Positions 1-4,432 of a DNA stretch of 7,185 bases are shown one piece after another (position 1 is the stretch's first letter; every line of letters begins with the position of its first letter). A program made the position numbers and the translations under genes. Below the pieces are notes generated by a model. The model was not told where the DNA came from and ran no database searches. It was given only the letters and a program-made list of their open reading frames with translations. This DNA comes from Fimenecus sp051881335 (GTDB lineage Bacteria; Bacillota; Clostridia; Oscillospirales; Acutalibacteraceae). The stretch spans positions 1 to 7,185 of the forward strand of contig JBJEPR010000032.1 of the NCBI GenBank assembly GCA_051881335.1. The letters run 5' to 3'.

Positions 1-11
1 CGTTCCGCCGC

Positions 12-38
12 GGGCGATTCGTGAATCGCCCCTACAAA
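12..38 (+). repeat. Palindromic repeat, hairpin + CCCTACAAA family (copy 1)
   Basis: A perfect 9-bp stem, GGGCGATTC (12-20) with GAATCGCCC (23-31), encloses a 2-base loop and is followed directly by CTACAAA. The same layout of a variable stem followed by CCCTACAA recurs at 1336-1363 and 1516-1542, and in reverse orientation at 1376-1399. The 15 bases GTAGGGGCGATTCAC are shared exactly between the reverse complement of this copy and the copy at 1376. It lies downstream of the malic enzyme stop codon. It has no adjacent T-run in either orientation, so I do not call it an intrinsic terminator. Confidence 0.7.
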
Positions 39-64
39 CCGTAGAGAACAACTGCTAAATTTAC

Positions 65-88
65 GGGCAGCCGTGGTTGCCGCCCTAC
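65..88 (+). repeat. Palindromic repeat, probable divergent member of the same family (copy 2)
   Basis: GGCAGCC (66-72) pairs with GGTTGCC (75-81), including one G-T wobble, around a 2-base loop, and is followed by GCCCTAC. The stem sequence differs from copy 1, but the short loop and the CCCTAC exit are kept. It sits 15 bases beyond the malic enzyme stop, so it would form a hairpin at the 3' end of that transcript. The sequence after it in that direction is AT-rich but is not a clean U-tract. Confidence 0.5.
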
Positions 89-102
89 GCGCAAAGTCCG
101 TT

Positions 103-1275
103 TTATATCCGCGCGACCCCTGTTTCGCGGGCGGCTTGTTCGACTGCTGTGGCAACGGTTTTGCCCACGCGCTCGTCAAAGGCTTTCGGCAAAATATATT
201 CCGCGCTCAATTCCTCATCGGAAACCAGCGACGCAATCGCCTTTGCCGCCGCAATTTTCATTTCCTCGTTGATTTCGCCGGCTCTGCAATCCAGCGCGCC
301 GCGGAAAATGCCGGGGAACGCCAAAACATTGTTAATTTGGTTGGGGAAGTCGCTTCTACCCGTGCCGACCACCGCCGCACCGGCTTTGATTGCCAAATCG
401 GGCATAATTTCGGGCACGGGGTTTGCCATCGGGAGCACAATCGGATTTTTCGCCATAGAGGCGACCATTTCCTCGGTCACAATGCCCGGGGCGGAAACGC
501 CGATAAAGATGTCAGCGCCGCGCATCGCATCGGCAAGTGTACCTGTTTTCCGTTCGGGATTGGTGAATTCCGCAATTGCCTGTTTTGCGGCGTTGAGTTT
601 CTCGTCGCCTTTGCAAATGATGCCCTTGCTGTCGCACATAATGACGCTTTTTATCCCTTGGCTGATAAGGAGTTTCGCAATGGCAATGCCTGCTGCGCCT
701 GCGCCTGAAAATACCACTGTGCAGTCCTCGATTTTCTTATCGACCACGCGCAACGCGTTGAGGATAGCCGCCGCGACGACCACCGCCGTACCGTGCTGGT
801 CATCGTGGAAAATCGGAATGTCGGTTTTTGCCTTTAATTTTTCTTCGATTTCAAAGCAACGCGGGGCGGCAATGTCCTCTAAATTCACGCCGCCGAACGA
901 GCCTGCCAACAGCGCAATGCAGTTGACGATTTCGTCCACATCTTTGCTTCGTACGCAAAGGGGAATGGCGTCCACGCCGCCGAATTCCTTGAACAGCACG
1001 CATTTGCCCTCCATCACGGGCATACCCGCCTCAGGGCCGATGTCGCCGAGGCCCAAAACCGCCGTGCCGTCCGTGACCACTGCGACCGTATTCCAGCGAC
1101 GCGTCAGTTCATAGGATTTGTTGATATCCTTTTGAATTTCCAAACACGGCTGTGCAACACCAGGGGTGTAGGCGAGGGAGAGCGCCTCTTTGTCGCCCGC
1201 CTTTGCGCGTGTTTTGATTTCGATTTTGCCCTGCCATTCGTAGTGCAGTCTAAGACTTTCCTTTGCGTAATCCAT
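103..1275 (-). CDS. NAD(P)-dependent malic enzyme (malate dehydrogenase, decarboxylating)
   Basis: This enzyme oxidatively decarboxylates L-malate to pyruvate and CO2 with reduction of NAD(P)+, in the cytoplasm. At 390 residues it has the usual length of the small bacterial single-domain form, without the phosphotransacetylase-like C-terminal extension of MaeB. Visible motifs are YTPGVA at 36-41 (Tyr36 is the expected catalytic acid), GKCVLFKEFGG at 90-100 (Lys91 the expected base), EDIAAP at 133-138 and the metal-binding HDDQHGTA at 157-164. The dinucleotide fold follows, with GAGAAG at 191-196, then ANPVPEI at 284-290 and the Asn-rich NQINNVLAFPG at 312-322. An Asp (215) at the end of the second Rossmann strand suggests NAD preference; this is inference. 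AAGGAG at 1287-1292 lies 11 bases before the ATG. It is separated from glpK by a 342-bp repeat-filled gap, so it is probably transcribed on its own. I see no convincing promoter. The gene appears intact. Confidence 0.95.
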   Translation of the reverse strand: MDYAKESLRLHYEWQGKIEIKTRAKAGDKEALSLAYTPGVAQPCLEIQKDINKSYELTRRWNTVAVVTDGTAVLGLGDIGPEAGMPVMEGKCVLFKEFGGVDAIPLCVRSKDVDEIVNCIALLAGSFGGVNLEDIAAPRCFEIEEKLKAKTDIPIFHDDQHGTAVVVAAAILNALRVVDKKIEDCTVVFSGAGAAGIAIAKLLISQGIKSVIMCDSKGIICKGDEKLNAAKQAIAEFTNPERKTGTLADAMRGADIFIGVSAPGIVTEEMVASMAKNPIVLPMANPVPEIMPDLAIKAGAAVVGTGRSDFPNQINNVLAFPGIFRGALDCRAGEINEEMKIAAAKAIASLVSDEELSAEYILPKAFDERVGKTVATAVEQAARETGVARI

Positions 1276-1318
1276 TTGTGTTTATGCTCCTTAAAATTTT
1301 TGATGTAAGATAGAAAAA

Positions 1319-1333
1319 CGCGTGTTACACGCG
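1319..1333. repeat. Short CGCGTGT/ACACGCG palindrome
   Basis: CGCGTGT (1319-1325) and ACACGCG (1327-1333) form a perfect 7-bp palindrome around one central T. A related palindrome, CCGCGT/ACGCGG, lies at 1603-1617, so the pair brackets the repeat island. It lies about 45 bp upstream of the malic enzyme start and could be an operator half-site pair, but nothing else supports that. Confidence 0.5.
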
Positions 1334-1335
1334 GC

Positions 1336-1363
1336 GGGGCGCCGAGTCGTCGCCCCCTACAAG
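1336..1363 (+). repeat. Palindromic repeat, hairpin + CCCTACAAG family (copy 3)
   Basis: GGGGCG (1336-1341) pairs with CGCCCC (1351-1356) around a 9-base loop, followed by CCTACAAG. It has the same architecture as the copy at 12-38 but different loop content. It faces the reverse copy at 1376-1399, and the two CTAC/GTAG ends are separated by about 16 bases. Confidence 0.65.
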
Positions 1364-1375
1364 TCCAGTGCGTGC

Positions 1376-1399
1376 GTAGGGGCGATTCACTTGTCGTCC
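1376..1399 (-). repeat. Palindromic repeat, hairpin + CCCTAC family, reverse orientation (copy 4)
   Basis: Read on the plus strand this begins GTAGGGGCGATTCAC, identical over 15 bases to the reverse complement of the copy at 12-38. The second half has diverged: GGGCGA (1380-1385) pairs with TCGTCC (1394-1399) using one G-T wobble. It forms an inverted pair with copy 3. Confidence 0.65.
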
Positions 1400-1409
1400 G
1401 TTTTCGTTC

Positions 1410-1494
1410 GTCATTCTGAGGCGTAAGCCGAAGAATCTCTTGCACGGTTTTTTATTGTATGTGAACGAGATCCTTCGCTGACGCTCAGGATGAC
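1410..1494. repeat. Long imperfect inverted repeat with GTCATYCTGAG / GAATCTC-type arms
   Basis: The left arm (1410-1439) runs from GTCATTCTGAG to GAAGAATCTC. The right arm (1467-1494) is its near reverse complement, running from GAGATCCTTCG to CTCAGGATGAC. The arms differ at about four positions plus two single-base indels, and enclose a 27-base AT-rich centre containing a run of T (1448-1453). A third copy of the arm, closer in sequence to the right arm, stands at 7156-7182. From memory, TCATCCTGAGCG...GAAGGATCT arms are common intergenic repeats in many bacterial genomes. Termini this long around a coding-free centre resemble a small non-autonomous element, but I see no transposase and no clear target-site duplication. 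Confidence 0.8.
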
Positions 1495-1515
1495 AAATCT
1501 TTTGGTGTTTTTTGC

Positions 1516-1542
1516 GGAATGGTCAAGCCCATTCCCTACAAA
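1516..1542 (+). repeat. Palindromic repeat, hairpin + CCCTACAAA family (copy 5)
   Basis: GGAATGG (1516-1522) pairs perfectly with CCATTCC (1529-1535) around a 6-base loop and is followed by CTACAAA. The stem is unrelated in sequence to the GGGCGATTC stem at 12-38, yet base pairing and the CCCTACAAA exit are both preserved. That is the best evidence that these are one structured family. Confidence 0.65.
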
Positions 1543-1602
1543 TACAAACTTCCAATCGAGAGGATATATAAAGATACCCGCCCAGTAAATTAACGATTTG
1601 CG

Positions 1603-1617
1603 CCGCGTCACACGCGG
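1603..1617. repeat. CCGCGT/ACGCGG palindrome abutting the glpK stop codon
   Basis: A perfect 6-bp stem (1603-1608 with 1612-1617) and 3-base loop start on the base after the glpK stop. In the glpK direction the hairpin is not followed by a U-tract, so it is not a classical terminator. It could protect the 3' end of the transcript. It resembles the palindrome at 1319-1333. Confidence 0.5.
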
Positions 1618-3141
1618 TTAATGTTCAATCCAGCCGCGGGCGCAGTCAACAGCGCGTAACCAACCGTGATACAGTCTGTCGCGCTCCTCCAAAACCATTT
1701 TCGGCTCGAAAATCTTATCGACTTTGCGCACGGCTTCAAGTTCTTCATAGCTTTCCCAAAACCCGACTGCAAGCCCCGCAAGGAACGCCGCGCCGAGTGC
1801 CGTGGTTTCCACCATTTTCGGGCGGTTGACTTTGGTGCGAATAAGGTTTGCCTGAATTTGCATCATAATGTCGCTGACCGAGGCGCCGCCGTCCACGCGA
1901 AGCTCCGAAAGTTCAATGCCGCTGTCGGCTTTCATCGCTTCCAAAAGGTCGGTCATTTGGTAGGCAATCGCTTCAAGCACACTGCGGGCAATGTGCTCGC
2001 GTTTGACGCCGCGCGTCAGTCCCACAATCGTGCCGCGCGCGTACATATCCCAATACGGCGCGCCCAGCCCCGTAAAGGCGGGCACAAAATAGATGCCGTT
2101 TGCATTTTCCACACTTTCCGCCAATTCGTCACAGCGGCGCGCGGAGTCAATTAAACGCAAATCGTCGCGCAACCATTTAATGACCGAGCCTGCGTTAAAC
2201 GCCGAGCCCTCAATCGCGTATTCCACCTTGTCGCCGATGCCCCACGCCACACCCGTGACGAGGTTGTTTTTGGATTGTACGCGGGTTTCGCCTGTGTTCA
2301 TCAATAAGAAACAGCCCGTGCCGTAGGTGTTTTTCGCCTGACCGGGGGCAAAACAGCCTTGCCCGAACAGCGCGGCGGGCTGGTCGCCTATCGCGCCCGC
2401 AATCGGCACGCCGACAATGTCCTCAAAGCCCAAAAGACCGGGTGCAACCTCGCCGTACACTTGGCTTGACGGTACGGGCCTCGGCAAAATGCTCATCGGG
2501 ATATTTAACGCGTTGCAGATGTGTTCGTCCCAACAGAGCTTGTCAACATCGAACAGCATTGTGCGCGAGGCGTTGGAATAGTCCGTGATATGTACCTTGC
2601 CGCCCGTCAAATTCCAAATCAGCCAAGTTTCCACCGTGCCGAACAGCAACTGCCCCGCGTCCGCCAAAATCCGTGCGCCGGGCACATTGTCGAGTATCCA
2701 CTTGATTTTGGTGGCGGAAAAGTACGCGTCCACCACAAGACCGGTGTGTTCTTTGATGTATGCGGTCAGTTCTGCATCTTTTTTGATTTTTTCGCATAAA
2801 TCGGCGGTGCGGCGGCATTGCCACACAATCGCGTTGTAAATCGGTTTGCCCGTGCCCTTATCCCACAAAATCGTGGTTTCGCGCTGGTTGGTGATGCCGA
2901 TAGCGGCAATGTCCGAGGTGTAAATGCGGTTGGCATAGATAACCTCCGTTACCGCTTGAAACTGCGAATAGAGAATTTCCATCGCGTTGTGTTCTACCCA
3001 ACCGGGCATCGGATAAATTTGATTGAATTCGTGCTGGGATTTTGCCACAATGTTGCCGCGCTTATCAAATAAAATGGCGCGCGAGCTGGTTGTGCCCTGG
3101 TCGAGGGCGAGCACATATTTTGCCTTTGCCAAAATGAACAC
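1618..3141 (-). CDS. glpK: Glycerol kinase
   Basis: GlpK phosphorylates glycerol with ATP to sn-glycerol-3-phosphate, which traps it in the cytoplasm for glycolysis or lipid synthesis. The protein is a full-length FGGY-family carbohydrate kinase of 507 residues. It has the N-terminal phosphate loop DQGTTSSRA (14-22), glycerol-contacting NQRET (85-89) and Tyr140, GDQPAALFGQG with the expected catalytic Asp253, the YGTGCF loop (273-278), the GLGAPYWDMYARG signature (358-370), and ATP-site DGGAS (417-421) and ETTALGAAFLAG (445-456). The loop before GDQ lacks the His seen in Bacillus/Enterococcus GlpK, where HPr phosphorylates the enzyme. The outermost start is GTG at 3141. A TTG at 3132 is an attractive alternative: it gives a MAKAKYVLALDQG start typical of the family and has AGGGGTG six bases upstream. 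The gene follows the GH20-like gene by 14 bp and is probably co-transcribed with it. Confidence 0.96.
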   Translation of the reverse strand: MFILAKAKYVLALDQGTTSSRAILFDKRGNIVAKSQHEFNQIYPMPGWVEHNAMEILYSQFQAVTEVIYANRIYTSDIAAIGITNQRETTILWDKGTGKPIYNAIVWQCRRTADLCEKIKKDAELTAYIKEHTGLVVDAYFSATKIKWILDNVPGARILADAGQLLFGTVETWLIWNLTGGKVHITDYSNASRTMLFDVDKLCWDEHICNALNIPMSILPRPVPSSQVYGEVAPGLLGFEDIVGVPIAGAIGDQPAALFGQGCFAPGQAKNTYGTGCFLLMNTGETRVQSKNNLVTGVAWGIGDKVEYAIEGSAFNAGSVIKWLRDDLRLIDSARRCDELAESVENANGIYFVPAFTGLGAPYWDMYARGTIVGLTRGVKREHIARSVLEAIAYQMTDLLEAMKADSGIELSELRVDGGASVSDIMMQIQANLIRTKVNRPKMVETTALGAAFLAGLAVGFWESYEELEAVRKVDKIFEPKMVLEERDRLYHGWLRAVDCARGWIEH

Positions 3142-3145
3142 CCCT
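3139..3145 (-). promoter_or_regulatory. Candidate ribosome binding site bearing on the glpK start
   Basis: On the minus strand AGGGGTG is followed by six bases and then TTG (3132-3130). This is suitable spacing for initiation at TTG, and it overlaps the competing GTG start codon at 3141. The GTG itself has only a weak AAGAGA eight or so bases upstream. The choice changes the N-terminus by three residues only. Confidence 0.4.
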
Positions 3146-3155
3146 GTTTCTCTTT

Positions 3156-4127
3156 TTAATTTGCATCAGTATTTTCAGCAGAAGTCTCTGCTTTTTTTGC
3201 TTTTTGGAGCATAAAGAAAATGCGTTGTGCCTTACCGCGCACAAAAGAAGGCATAGCTTGTTTAATGGTTGCATAATGGATATGATATGCATTGAGCAAA
3301 TCAAAGTATTCCGGCAACCCTGCTTCGAACCGTTCATAGCACTGTTCCTCCGGTGCAGACCATGCCGTTTCTGCAATCGCGCCGAGCCGCGGGAAAATAC
3401 AGTAGTCCGCGCGGTTTCGATTCGGAATATATTGCATATGCAGTTTTGCCTGTACGCCGCGCACGGCTTTGTCGGGTTCAAATTCGCGTGCGTAAGTTTG
3501 TTTTAAGTTGATTGTGCCGTAGGGCGCGGTCAAATCATAGGACAGCACAGCATCGCGCTTTGCCGCAGGACCAAGCTTGATAAATCGGCGCTGACAGTAT
3601 TCTTCGATTTCATGAAGTGTCTTTTCGGGGAAAATCTCCGCAAAAGGGATTTCCGATTCCATCGCGTTAAATTTGTGCAAGGCAAGTAGGTCTGTTAAGC
3701 GGTTCAGTTCTTTTTCAGTCCAAGCGTATTTACTTGCACCGAGCCAAATGCCGCGGTATTTATAACGCGGGGTATCCTCAATGAACATATCGGGGATTTG
3801 CCCCATACCTTGCAGTAAAAGCTGTTTTAAGGTTTGCAAGCCGTAAAAACAGCCCGCGTCGGTTTTGCCATAAATCAAAATACTGCCGTCGCGGCAAACA
3901 AGCCTGTACCCTTCGTCATTCTCGATTTCATCGGTCAACTTTAACAGAATGGCGTTTTCGGTATTCTCATTGTCGCGGTGAATGCGAATATCAAACTGCT
4001 TTTTGACAAAGTCACGGAATTCGTCAATATACGGCGCCTTCAATATGGTGGTGTCGGGTGTCAGCGTAAAGCAGGTTTTGCCGCCTGTGATAATGATTTC
4101 ATTCGGCTGGGGCACAATGTTGAACAT
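3156..4127 (-). CDS. GH20 (beta-N-acetylhexosaminidase)-like protein lacking the catalytic core
   Basis: With the ATG at 4127 the protein has 323 residues, while GH20 enzymes normally exceed 500. Residues 1-115 resemble the N-terminal GH20b domain (start MFNIVPQPNE, then GYRL, the IYGKTDAGCFYGLQTLKQLL stretch and IPDMFIEDTPRYKYRGIWL). Residues 119-154 enter the catalytic barrel as far as LLALHKFN. Normally WHLTDDQGWR and then HxGGDE, carrying the catalytic Asp-Glu, should follow, but these are absent. Residues 169-186 look like the helix before the usual PEIDMPGH. Residues 193-283 look like the barrel's C-terminal end (AVLSYDLTAPYG, RGVQAKLHMQYI, FPRLGAIAETAWS). The usual substrate-binding LWTE there reads LHMQ. 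The frame is open throughout, which fits two in-frame internal deletions. Hydrolase activity is unlikely. It is either a decaying gene or a non-catalytic sugar-binding derivative. No signal peptide is visible, so it is probably cytoplasmic. It is the first gene of a likely unit with glpK. Confidence 0.75.
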   Translation of the reverse strand: MFNIVPQPNEIIITGGKTCFTLTPDTTILKAPYIDEFRDFVKKQFDIRIHRDNENTENAILLKLTDEIENDEGYRLVCRDGSILIYGKTDAGCFYGLQTLKQLLLQGMGQIPDMFIEDTPRYKYRGIWLGASKYAWTEKELNRLTDLLALHKFNAMESEIPFAEIFPEKTLHEIEEYCQRRFIKLGPAAKRDAVLSYDLTAPYGTINLKQTYAREFEPDKAVRGVQAKLHMQYIPNRNRADYCIFPRLGAIAETAWSAPEEQCYERFEAGLPEYFDLLNAYHIHYATIKQAMPSFVRGKAQRIFFMLQKAKKAETSAENTDAN

Positions 4128-4130
4128 AAA

Positions 4131-4138
4131 CTTCCTCC
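4131..4138 (-). promoter_or_regulatory. Ribosome binding site deciding the GH20-like start
   Basis: GGAGGAAG on the minus strand puts GGAGG six bases before the ATG at 4127. An in-frame ATG at 4142 also exists, but using it would place the ribosome binding site inside the coding region. The 4127 start is preferred, and it gives an N-terminus (MFNIVPQP) like those of related proteins. Confidence 0.75.
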
Positions 4139-4179
4139 GCATACGGGCGCATTTACAGTATTTTACAATAATTATATAT

Positions 4180-4208
4180 ATTATAGCAAAGATATGCCGA
4201 AATCACAA
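4180..4208 (-). promoter_or_regulatory. Sigma-A-type promoter for the GH20-like gene and glpK
   Basis: On the minus strand TTGTGA (4208-4203) and a perfect TATAAT (4185-4180) are 17 bases apart. A transcript would start near 4173 and leave a leader of about 45 bases before the ATG at 4127. It diverges from the SRP RNA promoter; the two -35 boxes are about 23 bases apart. Confidence 0.6.
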
Positions 4209-4231
4209 CAGAAAAACTGTAATATTTTCTC

Positions 4232-4260
4232 TTGCATTCGGACAAGATTCATAGTATAAT
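4232..4260 (+). promoter_or_regulatory. Sigma-A-type promoter for the SRP RNA (and possibly dnaX)
   Basis: TTGCAT (4232-4237) and a perfect TATAAT (4255-4260) are separated by 17 bases. Transcription would start near 4267, just before the predicted base of the SRP RNA stem. The -35 box is weak (first three bases match consensus), and the -10 box is ideal. Confidence 0.7.
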
Positions 4261-4276
4261 AATTCTACCTTAATTG

Positions 4277-4395
4277 GGTCGTGTGCCGTGTGGGTCCTGT
4301 GCGACAGCGCTCCGTGAACCATGTCAGGCGGGGAACCGAGCAGCATTAAGCGGTCAGCGAGGTGCGCCGCAGTCTCACCTGCACGGTGCATGACC
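4277..4395 (+). ncRNA. ffs: Signal recognition particle RNA, small bacterial type (4.5S-like)
   Basis: This RNA binds Ffh to form the signal recognition particle, which targets nascent membrane proteins to FtsY and the translocon. The conserved domain IV is clear: GTGAACC (4314-4320), ATGTCAGG (4321-4328), a CGG-GGAA-CCG stem with GGAA tetraloop (4329-4338), then AGCAGCA (4339-4345) forming the other side of the Ffh-binding symmetric loop. The outer ends pair along a long helix, for example GTGCCGTG (4283-4290) with CACGGTGC (4382-4389), extending to about 4277 and 4395. The promoter is immediately upstream, so there is no room for an Alu domain. Its place directly before dnaX is the common Firmicute arrangement. 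The exact ends are estimated from pairing and from the promoter at 4232-4260. Confidence 0.93.
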
Positions 4396-4432
4396 GAGTT
4401 AAGGTATTTTTTATATCTCGGGAGGGGTTTCG

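Larger units (their letters stand above)
1276..1617. other. Gene-free interval filled with palindromic repeats
   Basis: This stretch between glpK and the malic enzyme gene contains no believable gene. The short open frames across it read through the repeats and have no family resemblance. From low to high coordinates it holds the malic enzyme ribosome binding site, a CGCGTG palindrome (1319-1333), two hairpin + CCCTACAA copies facing each other (1336-1363 and 1376-1399), a long imperfect inverted repeat (1410-1494), a third hairpin + CCCTACAAA copy (1516-1542), an AT-rich stretch with nothing recognised (1543-1602), and another CGCGT palindrome touching the glpK stop codon (1603-1617). The repeats are packed almost end to end over about 220 bp. 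Confidence 0.8.

Noticed and set aside
65..88. Intrinsic terminator for the malic enzyme gene
   Set aside because: A hairpin is present, but the sequence after it in the gene's direction is CGTAAATTTA rather than a U-tract. It fits the repeat family better.
77..1114. Long plus-strand open frame (345 codons) antisense to the malic enzyme gene
   Set aside because: It has no recognisable family and is Ala/Ser-rich as expected from the reverse of a GC-biased gene. The minus-strand frame carries all malic enzyme motifs.
1276..1340. Sigma-A promoter for the malic enzyme gene
   Set aside because: A TATCTT-like box can be found near 1307-1312 on the minus strand, but no acceptable -35 box lies 16-18 bases upstream.
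1410..1494. CRISPR repeat-spacer array
   Set aside because: The arms are inverted relative to each other, not direct repeats, there are only two, and no cas gene is nearby.
1104..1611. Two minus-strand frames (113 and 66 codons) in and beside the repeat island
   Set aside because: They read through palindromic repeats and the start of the malic enzyme gene, and their proteins resemble nothing I recognise.
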